NCBI RefSeq assembly: GCF_004359215.1
Contig: NW_027152052.1
Coordinates: forward strand, 189,859-215,186
DNA: 25,328 nt
DNA from: Bremia lactucae
Lineage: Eukaryota > Oomycota > Peronosporomycetes > Peronosporales > Peronosporaceae
Direction: 5' to 3'
Shown here piece after piece: positions 7,728 to 16,840 of the stretch. The translations under genes and the position numbers were made by a program. Under the pieces are notes generated by a model. That model was given only the letters and a program-made list of their open reading frames with translations, did not search any database and was not told the DNA's origin. Numbering within the stretch: the stretch's first letter is position 1; every line of letters begins with the position of its first letter.

Positions 7728-8291
7728 TTGTGTGATCTGCGTAGTGGCAAAGCCAAGCAGATGGTGCGTTCTTGTTACATACGACAACTACGTGGCCGAC
7801 GTTCGGTCGGCAGTAGTATTCCTGAGAACGAACGGATTCTCAGTTGCTCATCGATGGTCGCAAGTGTCATCGATGAGAAGACTCAATCCGGGGAGTCTTT
7901 GAAGACAAACCCTTTATTTAACGATTTGAAAGAATTTAAGGATGTCCTTCCTGTATCAGTACCTTCCCAGTTGCCTAAGGATAAGGCACTCGACACGAAA
8001 TCATCCTAATTCCAGGTTCGAAATACTGTGACATGAAGCAATGGCCATTGCCTTCTGAACAAGTAATAGCGATCGACAAATTCTTTGCCATCGCTTAGCA
8101 GCGGGCCAATTGAGCAAACCAACTCCCCCACAGCTCTCCGACCTTCTGTTTGTGTAAAACAACAGGAGGGTGGCGGATTGTGCATACTTTTAATAAGTTG
8201 AACGCTGCAACGGTACCGGCTCAAACGCCGATGACACGAAAAGACGTAATCATTGACGTAAAAAAATACAATATTTTCGTCAATTGATCTA
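7728..8291 (+). pseudogene. Gypsy element 2: N-terminal RT segment, many stops
   Basis: The frame 7728-8009 ends with DLKEFKDVLPVSVPSQLPKDK, the sequence that precedes the RT fingers. After a frameshift 8020-8095 reads KYCDMKQWPLPSEQVIAIDKFF, matching the element 1 RT (KYCVTRQWPLPKEQVDYIDEFF). The region of the FCVxKxxGGWR block (about 8150-8180) is recognisable but full of stops. Motif A is destroyed; an inverted repeat with the arm ATTGACG lies there (8250-8282). Confidence 0.75.
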
Positions 8292-8729
8292 ATGGATGGA
8301 CACTATCAGAACCTTATACGTGAGCAAGATATTCCGTTTACAGCAGTAAGCTCTCCAAGCGGTATGCTATGGGAATGGCTAGTCATGCGACAGGGACTTA
8401 GTAATGCCCCCACGACATTTAAGAGATGTGTAACCAATCTGTTGAGATCGGTGCGGAATTTTGCAACAAGCAATTTTAATGACGTCTTCGTATATAACAG
8501 AGCCATGGACGGAAAGTCGGATGTTGAAGTACGTCGTACCCACGTCCAAAAGGTTCTTACACTTATGCGTAAGCACAAGTTGTATGCAAATCTCAAGAAG
8601 TGTATATACTGTCTGCAAGCGAAATACCACTTCTTGGTTGCATCGTGGGTAATCAAGGTGTACGCTCGGAGCCAAAAAGGCCAAGGCGATCACCGATTGG
8701 CCTGTGCCAGTCGATGTAAAGGGACTTAA
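8292..8729 (+). pseudogene. Gypsy element 2: RT palm with destroyed YxDD box
   Basis: The 145-codon frame includes SPSGMLWEWLVMRQGLSNAP (the QGLxNAPxTF motif), then residues 61-64 NFND where functional enzymes have YFDD or YVDD. Both the Tyr and the first catalytic Asp are replaced, which should abolish polymerisation. The following KHKLYANLKKCIYC block is the expected thumb-proximal helix. The last residues go out of frame; the correct continuation is the overlapping frame starting at 8704. Confidence 0.88.
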
Positions 8730-9370
8730 AAATTTCCTCGGTTTAGCGGCTTACCTGCACAATTACTCACGCAATTATGCCGAAATGACAGCACATCTAT
8801 CTTCCTTGTATAAGAAACATGTAAAGCGGTCATGGAACGCTGATTCTCAGCGTTTCTTCGAGAGTATTAAGAAAAGCTTGATGCAATCACCAATCCTGGC
8901 GATTGCGGACCAAGACCGACCATTTCATGTGGTCTGTGACGCCAGCGATTTTTCCATCGGCAGTGCGTTAATGCAATATGACACAGATTGTGCAGACTGA
9001 ACGCAAACTATCTAGTGCAAGACAAGAAAAACCTTGCTATGAAGTACGCGCTGGCTAATTTTAGGGTCTATCTTTAAGGAGATAGACCGTTCGTTGTATA
9101 TGTGGACCGTGCGTCTTTGGGCGCGACCGTAAACAGTCCACACCTCTCGCAAACAATTAAATGGTTGTCTTTCTTCGGGAGTATAACCTCTCCGTGGAGT
9201 ATAAACCAAGACGATTTAACGTCGTCGCTTATGCCCTTTCGCGCCGGCCCGATTTTGAGCTGACTGCGCGAATCAACAGTGAGCATAAGGCCACTGTTGC
9301 AAAAATAAGTGCTCCGTCGTTACTGACGACGTTAGAAGGGCTAATTAATGATATAAGACTCTTGAATGGG
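8704..9370 (+). pseudogene. Gypsy element 2: RT connection and RNase H
   Basis: The frame 8704-9000 reads GLKNFLGLAAYLHNYSRNYAEM, then RPFHVVCDASDFSIGSALMQYD, the start of RNase H with its first catalytic Asp. A stop follows at 8998-9000. Sense sequence resumes at about 9020-9110 (frames with LAMKYALANFRVYL) and then VVFLREYNLSVEYKPRRFNVVAYALSRRPDFE (9161-9258), the end of the domain. RNase H would remove template RNA. At least three frame breaks make it inactive. Confidence 0.85.
9065..9088. repeat. Perfect hairpin, 9-base arms, loop 6 (RNase H)
   Basis: Arms GGTCTATCT and AGATAGACC. Confidence 0.95.
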
Positions 9371-9740
9371 TGATGAATTGATTACCTTTAAAAGTCCATC
9401 CCAACAATCCTTGAAAGGATTGTCGAAATTGAATCGATTCTTAAAAGATCGATACACATCACGCAATTGTTTATTGTATTATACAGCCATTGCTGGCGAC
9501 ACACCTTGTTTCGTCATCCCTACCCATATTGATTTGCGATCACGCACCGTGCATGACAACCTCGATGCACCAATAAGTGGTCGTCGTGGACGTTGGAAGC
9601 CTTATCTTAAATAAGTCACGACTTCTACTGGCCACGCCAGTATGAGTTCGTCCACAAGTACATACGTGCTTGCGAAATTTGTCAACGGGTAAATCTAAGG
9701 CTTAATCGCGTGCCTGTTTTGGCAGAATGTTGGCAGTCTG
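9366..9740 (+). pseudogene. Gypsy element 2: integrase zinc-finger domain
   Basis: The frame 9366-9614 ends with DLRSRTVHDNLDAPISGRRGRW, where the second zinc-ligand His of the HHCC finger (normally GHRG) is Arg. After TAA at 9612-9614 the sense frame continues as SHDFYWPRQYEFVHKYIRACEIC, giving the C-x2-C pair near 9673-9684. So three of four zinc ligands remain and the domain is split by a stop. Confidence 0.8.
9404..9423. repeat. Perfect hairpin, 9-base arms, loop 2 (integrase N-terminus)
   Basis: Arms ACAATCCTT and AAGGATTGT. Confidence 0.95.
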
Positions 9741-10260
9741 TATCTATGGACTTCGACTCGTCTTCGGATTCCCCGAAGACACACAAGAATAATGATATTC
9801 TTATTTTGTTGACCGTTCTAGCAAGATGGTACATCTTGCTACCGTCCCAGAGTCGATCATAGCCAAAAGCTGTGCTCTTGTCTTTATTGACACGATATTT
9901 CGACTCCGTGGGTGTTAACTGATTTCAGATTGAGACCATAGATTCACGGCGAAAATTTTGGCAAACAGTGTTCAAATCACTTGGACCACAGTTAAAAATC
10001 TCAAGTTCTGATCATCCTGAGACAGATAGTCAGACGGAGAGTGCAAACCGTATTTCGAATAGATACTTCGCGGATACGTCCACTCTTTTAAGAGTTGGAG
10101 CGAGTTCTAGTCAATGGTAGAATTTGCCATCAACGATATAGTGCATGCTCCTACGAAGAATACGCCGTTTTTCGTGAATGGCTTACACCACCCTTGTATA
10201 CCTACCCTGTTTAAGATCAACTCTTATTAAAGGAAGGGAGGAACTCGCTCGAGCAAAAAT
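9741..10260 (+). pseudogene. Gypsy element 2: integrase catalytic core
   Basis: Sense pieces are SVSMDFDSSSDSPKTHKN (first Asp), then near 9926-9950 an SD-stop-DHRFTA segment in which the expected Arg codon CGA has become TGA, and SSSDHPETDSQTESANRIS at about 10000-10050, which keeps the catalytic Glu. Later pieces (WKxF-like and FFVNGLxHP at 10170-10190) complete the core. Frameshifts lie in runs such as AAAATTTT at 9953-9960. All three acidic residues can be traced but not in one frame. Confidence 0.8.
9760..9841. repeat. Three successive perfect hairpins (integrase core)
   Basis: GTCTTCGG/CCGAAGAC (9760-9780, loop 5), AAGAATA/TATTCTT (9785-9802, loop 4) and TAGCAAGATG/CATCTTGCTA (9819-9841, loop 3). 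Confidence 0.95.
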
Positions 10261-10648
10261 AAATTAAGCTCTTGCTCATCTCGCATTAGCCCTAAGGCAA
10301 TGCGAAGGATCAAATGTTGAGTTAATTAACATTGAAGTGGACAAAATCAGTATAAACAATGATGCTATAACTGACATAGGCAACGATGCTGAAAGACTCA
10401 GCTTCGAAAACAATACTATTAATGAGAATGGTAATACTCTCACTAATAAAGATTTAATATCTCCGCGGTGCGAGCCGGTCGTGCTGAAAAAATAAAACCG
10501 AGTCAGCAGATGACTTCCTGCTGGCTAGAGAAGCAGTGGTCCGTTATGCACAGGATTCCATCGCTGATGCGGTGGACGGACAGAAACGGAACTCAGAAAT
10601 AAATAAAAGAGCAAACATACTTTTTATAAAATTAATGACTAAGTCCTA
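10261..10648 (+). pseudogene. Gypsy element 2: integrase linker, Asn-rich insert
   Basis: A sense frame at about 10310-10490 is Asn/Ile/Asp-rich (for example ISINNDAITDIGNDAERL). It ends in stops and is followed at about 10508-10640 by a helix reading DDFLLAREAVVRYAQDSIAD, then AVDGQKRN, the usual helix before the integrase tail. This matches the family order; the Asn-rich portion is an expanded spacer. Confidence 0.65.
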
Positions 10649-11017
10649 TTGTCTATGATAGATTTACCAAAGCACGTAGCGACGAATGTAGGCAGTAATA
10701 AATTACTGCCCAGGCGTATCGGCCCGTTTCGTGTATTACATCACCAAGGCAATGCATACACGATCAAGCTGCCTTGTAGAATGCGTACGCATCCTACGTT
10801 TTATGTTGGGCGTCTCCGAGCGTACTGTGAGTACATGGCTTCTTCCGATTCCGGATTACACCGGAACTGTCAAGAGCATCATCCAAAGCCTAATTATTCC
10901 GAGCCAAAGACTTATTGTATCGGAACAGGATCTGATTCTCTTGAACTAGACGATCCACTTCTGACGAGCTGTCAACAGCTCGTTTTAATGGGACTGATGT
11001 GTGGTTACGTTCGTTAG
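10649..11017 (+). pseudogene. Gypsy element 2: integrase C-terminal SH3-like tail
   Basis: The frame reads DLPKHVATNVGSNKLLPRRIGPF, then YTIKLPCRMRTHPTFYVGRLRAY. This is the GPF/SH3-like integrase tail, in the correct + orientation. After residue about 55 the protein is a low-complexity spacer leading to the chromodomain, in a neighbouring frame. Confidence 0.88.
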
Positions 11018-11139
11018 TTGTTCAGTCACAATCTGCGCACAACTGTTCAACTGGTCATGATAAACATTATCGACCGTCACTGCTAACGCGCGGCGACGGC
11101 ATCTCTCGTTACCAAGATTCTCTCTTAAGAAATAAAGGG

Positions 11140-11155
11140 TGTGATCTAGATCACA
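11140..11155. repeat. 16-base perfect palindrome
   Basis: TGTGATCTAGATCACA, in the spacer before the element 2 chromodomain. Confidence 0.95.
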
Positions 11156-11308
11156 ATGGTGAATCGGGCTCGTCAAACGAGGCGAACCAAACCTTTCCTC
11201 CCCCTCCACATCCATTGACGGATTCAGGTGGTGAGGAGCGCTTTCTCTTTGAAAGTTTCATGAACCACCGTGAGACAAAGGGTGTTCAAACGAGGAATGC
11301 GTTCGTTG

Positions 11309-11451
11309 GCGAGGGTATCTACCCTCGCATGATAGTTGGGAACCTCGTTACCAACTGATGTTGGACGCTTCTGGTCTCGTCTTGCATTACGGCGAGACCC
11401 TTCCACCTCGGTTTAAGGCTCATCGGAGAACGAGCGCTTCCCGCGCTCGTT
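11309..11451. repeat. Three hairpins across the chromodomain
   Basis: GCGAGGGTA/TACCCTCGC (11309-11328, loop 2), GGTCTCG/CGAGACC (11373-11399, loop 13) and AACGAGCGC/GCGCTCGTT (11429-11451, loop 5), all perfect. Confidence 0.95.
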
Positions 11452-11557
11452 AAAGAATTTGAGGTTCTCAATCTCTTGACGAATCTCGTAAAAGAGGAGA
11501 GTCATCTAATGGAAACCTTTAGGGAATATGGTTTTTCAGGGGCATTACTTGCACCCT

Positions 11558-12340
11558 TTAAGAAAGAATGGGCAAGCCCCCCAAAAGAGAGACATCCCCC
11601 AAAGAGAGACTAGAAATTTCTGTCTCTCTAGACAAACATTGCAACTTATAGCGTGCACCGACAACGGTGCGTTTCTCGAGCCGCAAACGAAAAGCATTTA
11701 GCTTGTCAAGCCAGACGTCACGGCTATATTTTGTGCATTCTGTACAAAGGCTTATCAAGCTTGGAACTAAATATGACATCCTTTGCCCATTTGCAAGTGT
11801 ACCACCGATTCCGGTAAAAGGCATCGATGAAGAATTCTGTTTCATCCTCACCAGGCTTGTTAAGCCTGTATGAGTCGAGTAACGGAATAAGGTTTTGACC
11901 GTTGGTTATACCAGACCAACGAATAAGTTTTCTCTTAGTGGGTACCCAAGGCCTCTTTTCAAGAGCGAACCACAACGTATTGCGGTCCCTCTCCTGTTGA
12001 CTTATGCTAACGTTAAAGTTAACTTGGAACTGGGAGCAATCCTTAGATTCACCCTTGTCTGGTGATGCAAACTAGCACCACCAGTAGCACTCTTACCTTC
12101 GCTACCACATAGTTTATGGTGACTCATACTAATGTCATTAGAGTTGTCGTCGCCCTCGGAGTCATCTGATGATGACTCTCCACCAAAGAGGTCCGACGAG
12201 TTGAACAATCTCGTCATCACCTCTTTGGTAGTCACGTTGGAAACCAAAATTTTAACGGACTCGACCACGGATGATCCGGCGGCCTTCTCAGTCGCCACTG
12301 AGTCGGGCGATGCAGGTGACTTGGATTAGTAACCTACAAT
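11558..12340 (-). pseudogene. Unidentified retroelement-associated coding region, copy 1
   Basis: Minus-strand frames 12298-12002, 11975-11724 and 11851-11558 together describe one ancestral protein that also occurs at 19417-20190 on +. The N-terminal part is Ser/Asp-rich and acidic (RLFNSSDLFGGESSSDDSEG). It is preceded by Pro motifs of the form SPPTPxGGD (12330-12440). A more ordered part follows: IRWSGITNGQNLIPLLDSYR, LNKPGEDETEFFIDAF, then RDVWLDKLNAF. I do not recognise the family. It lies downstream of a family-2-like LTR segment (12880-12725) in the same orientation, where gag should be, so it may be the first product of a Gypsy-like element. No zinc knuckle is seen. Confidence 0.5.
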
Positions 12341-12461
12341 TGGTGTAGGAGGTGACTTCTCCCCGTCACCTGCAATGTCATCAACAGATGACATATTTTG
12401 TCACCTCCAAAGGGAGTAGGAGGTGACATACCCCCCGCAGTAGAAGCATTAGCGTCTACTG
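12159..12461. repeat. Chain of seven hairpins
   Basis: In order: 12159-12178 (GAGTCATC), 12182-12229 (outer ACCAAAGAGGT with inner GACGAG), 12333-12349 (CCTACA), 12350-12371 (AGGTGAC), 12375-12394 (ATGTCATC), 12399-12428 (TGTCACCTCC) and 12438-12461 (CAGTAGA); the named left arms each have a perfect right arm. Confidence 0.95.
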
Positions 12462-12556
12462 AAACATTTACCTTAATGACAGCTACACTGACCCGTGCAG
12501 ATGGCAGCTTTTCGGCCTCGCGGCCGTCGCCATCTTTATTTTGGTCAAAATCAAGA
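12341..12556 (-). other. Leader or Pro-rich N-terminal part before copy 1, hairpin-rich
   Basis: On the minus strand this reads a broken sequence with Pro/Gly motifs (GGMSPPTPFGGD near 12440-12400). On either strand it holds a chain of perfect hairpins at 12333-12349, 12350-12371, 12375-12394, 12399-12428 and 12438-12461. No start codon can be assigned. Confidence 0.45.
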
Positions 12557-12650
12557 ATGCAAATAAAATCTTATTTTGATTTGAATCATTATGCAAATAA
12601 AATCGGTATTTTGATTTAAATCATAATGCAATCAAATCAGTGATATGATT
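12557..12650. repeat. 34/35-base tandem repeat, about 2.7 copies
   Basis: Two units, 12557-12590 and 12591-12625, share ATGCAAATAAAATC, TATTTTGATTT and AATCAT; a third partial unit starts ATGCAATCAAATC at 12626. Each full unit begins with the octamer ATGCAAAT. It lies between the LTR-like segment and copy 1 of the unidentified region. Confidence 0.85.
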
Positions 12651-12724
12651 AAAAAATAATAGTCTTAATTAAAGGGAAAGACTTAATAATCATTACTGTC
12701 GCCCTATATCGATCACTCTAGTGG

Positions 12725-12880
12725 TAGAGTAGGTTAAGTGCCTCGAAACTTCACGTACACAGGGGTACAGAGGAAGGTTTATAAGTAGCTAAGGGCTTTA
12801 GCTACTAAAGGTAATTAAAAGGATTAAAATTAGGGGAAAGTAAAACTGTAATAATATAATTAGTTTAATAGAAAATTACT
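12725..12880 (-). repeat. Family-2 LTR 3' half, inverted
   Basis: The minus strand of 12877-12740 matches 5440-5572 (ATTATATTA, TTTCCCCTAATT, TAGTAGCTAAAG, TGTACCCC, GTTTCGAGGCAC). Similarity stops at about 12877, where the upstream half of the LTR is replaced by unrelated AT-rich sequence. It lies between element 3 and copy 1 of the unidentified region, both on minus, and could serve as 3' LTR of the former or 5' LTR of the latter. Confidence 0.75.
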
Positions 12881-13549
12881 TAAGTACGTACACTACCGTA
12901 TCAGACTAGCGGATACTACATGTCGTTTATAATCGGCCTATAGTATTGTGGTGTCAGACTCATAATATTAAACACTAGCCGATGATAAGTCGACCTGTAT
13001 TTGAGTGGTACCCAGAAGCAAGAAAAAAGTTCGTACTTTGTTCGAGAGTAAAACTGAAACAAGAATACAAATATAATTGATTTCCCTTATAAATAGAGCG
13101 CTTCCTCAAAGCTTTAACGTGTAAGATGGTAACGGGCTCACACTCCGTTTCAGCTCATACACCGATGACACGCTGCAACGATTTTGGTGTGCATTCATCT
13201 GACGCTCGCATGCCAGTCGATGTGAGCGTATTACCTTCACATCTTGGCTGATACAACGTGAGGGCAAACGTGGCAAGCACTTTATTGGCGTTTTACGCCG
13301 TCGCATCTGTTGCGTGATCCGTAAAGAGTGGCACATTTGCTACGTCCAAGTCCACTCCAACTGGAGCGGGGTGATTTATTGCGCGAATTGGAAATGTCCC
13401 AGTCTCTAATAGTTGATCGCTCGAGTTCCAAGTGTCTGAGCTGCGTCGGACGCGGGAGCATAGTTATAGTCGCCGTGATTTTCACGCAGTACCCACCTGC
13501 TGCCATAAGATCACTGCGATCGCTCACGCAGTCGCGATCGACGGCCATA
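12881..13549. other. Region with no recognised gene (possible U3 and element 3 3' end)
   Basis: Bases 12881-13100 are AT-rich and may be the diverged upstream half of the LTR above. Bases 13100-13549 carry minus-strand frames (13336-13106, part of 13683-13282) without recognisable motifs, probably the 3' untranslated part of element 3. A TATAAATAG word lies at 13088-13096 on +, of unknown meaning. Confidence 0.4.
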
Positions 13550-13981
13550 CTATCCATATGTTCCCGGCCTCGTAATAGATTTGGAGCACTCGGGTGATCG
13601 TCGCCGCTGCGGTATTGCTGCTCGCGACCACCACGGCTCGCGAGATCGGGGGTAGGAGCAACAACATTTGACGCATTCTTCATCTTCGCATTGATAGTCC
13701 GCCGCCACGTCGGGGAAGTCCTGAGCCAACGTACTTAGAGGCTCTATCGTACCGTCAGCAGGACAATATCCCATATAACGAACTTTGTAATGCTTCTCAG
13801 CTCGAGGCTTCATCTGCGCCGAGTCACTACTCGGTGCCTGGTAACGGCGATCTTCGTGATTGACGATACGATCGACCGATCCAGCGTCGTGCACCCGATG
13901 CATCAATTCGTGGATGAAAGGCATTACGGTGGAAGGTATGCGATAATTAGCGCCGATATATACAACCGGGCGCCCGATCAT
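13550..13981 (-). pseudogene. Gypsy element 3: chromodomain
   Basis: This 143-codon minus-strand frame carries KHYKVRYMGYCPADGTIEPL followed by STLAQDFPDVAADY (about 13740-13636), a chromodomain with the usual W-E-P replaced by I-E-P. A Cys-rich tail (ECVKCCCSYP) follows and is probably out of frame. Upstream residues are spacer. Overlapping + strand frames at 13328-13597 and 13790-14257 are antisense shadows. Confidence 0.75.
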
Positions 13982-14239
13982 TTGAACGACATTTATGCCT
14001 CCTTCGAGCCGAAATTGAAGAGATGGACTACAGGACGCTCAGAATATGGCCAAGAGTTCTTGCATTGTGCGGCTGCTGCACCTGCGGAGCTGAACGGACT
14101 TGACGGGAGTAAAAGGGGCTGGTTGAGCGCTTCGTTATTTTCTAACTGCTCTTTCGGAGGACCTCAGCAGTCTGAGTTTGTATGTGCGCGGGTCGGACTG
14201 GGACATAGTCGTCGTCAGAATCGTCTTCAAGGGATGTCG

Positions 14240-14760
14240 GACACTGAGCCGCCTTAGAACAGCGAAGATATTTGATGGGAGGCCCGCCGGTAGATAAACC
14301 TTGCGGTGCTCGACATAGAATGTAATGTTGAGTACAAACGCATAGACGTCGGGATATCTAGCGTGTAAGCAATACCGCGAACATACATAATCTTAAATGG
14401 ACCAATGTAAGTCGGCGCAAATTTTTAGCGACCAATTTTGTATCTGATGTATTCGGTAAACCGCTTGCCGACAATCGGACTCGGTCGCCTTCTTGAAATG
14501 TCAACAGGTTCTTCTGACCTCTTTTCTTTTGTCGGTCGACGATTTGTTGTAGTACAACGCGCCGGAATCTGTGATTCCTTGTCGTAGCAGCATCAAGTAA
14601 GTTACTGCAGACGAACTGATAGGCAAAGTCTGCTCTTGAGGCGGAAAGTAGCGACGGTAGACGCGATAGGATGCATCGTGTCAGGACTAGATATGCCGTT
14701 GGACACAAAATCAAAGTCACAGGGTGTATCGGCAGCAAACTTGTCTTGAGCAAAATAAAT
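14240..14760 (-). pseudogene. Gypsy element 3: integrase helical linker and tail
   Basis: Within the frame 14753-14358 the peptide DAATTRNHRFRRVVLQQIVDR, then QKKRGQKNLLTFQEGDRVRLSASGLPN and TKLVAKNLR is the helix and first strand of the integrase C-terminal tail. The remainder (GPF-like core, about 14400-14280) continues in a different frame as IMYVRGIAYTL. The order agrees with a minus-strand element running from 16840 down to 13550. Confidence 0.78.
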
Positions 14761-14762
14761 CA

Positions 14763-15400
14763 TCAAACGGGTCGGCGCAATGTCATCGGTAGATACTCCA
14801 CCACCAAGCTCTGAGACCGGGTGTTTCGAAGCTGATAGTGCAAGAAGTGCCGAAACGCGAGGATGCCTTGTGTTGATGAAAATAAATACCTCAACTCGTT
14901 GACGCATGCACGGCGTTGATAATTGCGAATTCCGCAAGCTGCAGAAACAAACTCTACGACGAAAGAGATGTCGTACCACTCTTCAAGCACTGTTCAAACG
15001 GTCCGTTTGCCCATCCGCTTCAGGATGTGCCGCCATTAACCGCCGGGTGCCTAAGAGCTGAATCAATTTAACATATAAAGAGGAGACGAATCGCGGAACT
15101 CGGTCCGAAAATGGTGGACTCAGGTAATCCATGATGTCTGAAGATAAAATTAATGAAGATCTCCCAAGTTATCTCCGCCGAAGCATGTGCAGAGACCGGG
15201 TCAAAACGCACCATTTTGCTAGATCGGTCCACAAGACCCATTCGCGTGTGCTTATCGGGCGGAAGATCAAAGATGAAATTCATGCTGACTGATCGCCAGG
15301 CTTCCATTTCAATCGGAATCAGTGCGCGCGATGGCGCTTGTGAGGACGGCGCAGGCTTCACACGCTGGCAAGTCTCGCGAAGGCGTACCCATTATCGAAT
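14763..15400 (-). pseudogene. Gypsy element 3: integrase catalytic core, acidic triad lost
   Basis: The frame 15361-15068 reads RSVSMNFIFDLPPDKHTRMG, in which the first catalytic Asp (SMDF in relatives) is Asn. The second block, SDRVPRF, is in another frame near 15118-15098 (SDRDPRF in relatives). The third block reads HPEADGQTDRLNSA near 15030-14990, with Asp instead of the catalytic Glu, then a stop. The frame 14979-14602 carries HPRVSALLAL, the loop after the core. DDE chemistry is therefore not expected. Confidence 0.82.
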
Positions 15401-15862
15401 GTACTTATACATTCGTGGCCAGAAAAAAAATACGCGAGATATGGTCGCAAATGTCTTATCGCGACCCAGATGGCCACCAGTTGGCCATCTTTGGCGCGTT
15501 GGCTTCGTCAACTTCGCGTATGAATCTTCACTAGGTTTTCGGAAACGATTGATAATTTCGACGTAGAATGAGACTTTCACATAAGCCTCAGCGGTCTGAG
15601 TTCGGATCGGTAGTACATGAAACGCAACTATCGCAGTAAATTTCAAATCAATACAGCATTCAAGTGTAGTTGTCGTCATCAGCATTCTCTGGATGATGAC
15701 CCATGTCACGTCGAGATCGTAATCTGGGCGACGAGACAACGAGTCAGCAAGAACGTTATGTTTGCCAAGCTTGTAATACACCACGAAGTTGTATTCGGCA
15801 AAGAACGATAACAAACGAGACATAAGCTGTGAAAAGTTAAGACTTCGGACGGCTTTGCGCAA
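15392..15862 (-). pseudogene. Gypsy element 3: RNase H end and integrase zinc finger
   Basis: This 156-codon frame begins with RKAVRSLNFSQLMSRLLSFF, AEYNFVVYYKLGKHNVLADS, LSRRPDYDL, the end of RNase H, and ends with GHLGRDKTFATISRVFFFWPR, MYKYIR, the His half of the HHCC finger. The first His is not obvious; a frameshift near 15400 separates the Cys pair (ETCQRVK) into the neighbouring frame. It is the longest intact stretch of element 3. Confidence 0.85.
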
Positions 15863-16297
15863 TGAGGCATGATCTGTATGGATCGAAAACGTCTTCTCGC
15901 CGAGTAAATATTCCCTGAACTAGATTAACGCCTAACACATAAACAGAAAATTCTTATTATGGACGGGACAATACTTCGCAGCATGTTTCATTTGTCGTGA
16001 CTGGAAGTTCACGACTCGCTACTGACCCTGGTCATCGAAATGCATGACAGCACATTTGATTAGAAAATTACTCGCGTCCCACACAACATGAAAAGGCTTT
16101 GCGTCATCAGGGAGTATCAATGCTGGTGCATCCGATAATCTCTTATTTTCAGAGAGCCGTAGGACACTTGATGTTCTGCATTCAATAACCAGGTGGCATC
16201 CTTCTTGAGTAATGTCGATAATGGCTGAATTAGCTAAGCATATTTTTTGAATGCTTGTGCAGTTAATTGGCAAGTCCGAAACATTGTCTAAATTCAT
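15863..16297 (-). pseudogene. Gypsy element 3: RNase H N-terminal part
   Basis: The frame 16297-16019 contains DAKPFHVVWDASNFLIKCAV and HFDDQG, matching RPFHVVCDASDF at 8930; the catalytic Asp of WDAS is kept. Below 16019 the frame continues with stops and reads YLLGEKTFSIHTDHASL near 15905-15860, holding the next catalytic Asp. Frameshifts split the enzyme. Confidence 0.8.
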
Positions 16298-16840
16298 TCA
16301 AATTTTGTGGGTGTTGGCCAGATACACATCGATAATACCTTCCCAGGATCAGCGCGGACACCTTCCTTTCTAATGTAGCAACCGAGTACTGGAATATCGG
16401 GAGCAGGAAGACACATTTCTTCAAGTTTGCATACAATTTGCTCTCGCGCTTCACTTATAACATCTGCTAAAAATGTCAAAGATGCACCTTTGTAGCGTTG
16501 AGCTGATGCTCAGCGTGGCTTAAAACAAATGTGTAATCAAAACAGCTGGAGGCTTCTTAAAGCCTTGTGGTATCACTAGCCACTCCCAAAGCATCCCGTT
16601 TAAAGTGCTGACCGCAGTGAATGTAATCTCACTCACTCTTATTAGAATTTAATAGATACTCTCTGTCAGATCAAAAGCGCTGTAGATCTCGCTCCCGGAA
16701 CGCCATGTCTTTTTGGGGAAATCAATGTCTGAGCCGGGATCTTGGCGTCATTAGCTAGTTGATAGCGTGCACAATGCGCCGCTTACCGGTGGCTTTCTAC
16801 GCACAGAAATTCGGGCTCGAATATGGCGAGTAACGATCTT
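16294..16840 (-). pseudogene. Gypsy element 3: reverse transcriptase remnant, YxDD deleted
   Basis: From 16815 downward the minus strand reads PEFLCV, RRIVHA-like and PAQTLIS fragments, then GMLWEWLV and IPQGF pieces (about 16600-16555). The sequence then jumps to the thumb region LTFLADVISEAREQIV, and IPVLGCYIRKEGVRADPGKV (16479-16294). The catalytic YxDD segment that should lie between is missing. The frame alternates at least three times. The fingers end abruptly at about 16840 where the inverted LTR half begins. Confidence 0.75.

Larger units (their letters stand above)
10999..11458 (+). pseudogene. Gypsy element 2: chromodomain, frameshifted
   Basis: The frame 10999-11358 supplies the spacer (FPPPPHPLTDSGGEERF) and first strand of the chromodomain. 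A frameshift near 11290-11303 moves the rest to another frame, which reads RWRGYLPSHDSWEPRYQLM at about 11304-11360 and ASGLVLHYGETLPPRFKAHRR to the stop near 11452. The W-x-G-Y..S-W-E-P signature identifies a chromodomain as at 3849. It ends element 2; no 3' LTR follows in the same orientation. Confidence 0.82.

Noticed and set aside
13088..13096. TATAAATAG as a host promoter
   Set aside because: No supported gene follows on +; AT-rich context makes it likely by chance.
13790..14257. 155-codon + strand ORF
   Set aside because: Antisense to the element 3 chromodomain and spacer, which have clear motifs on minus.
15153..15566. 137-codon + strand ORF
   Set aside because: Antisense to integrase core and zinc finger of element 3.
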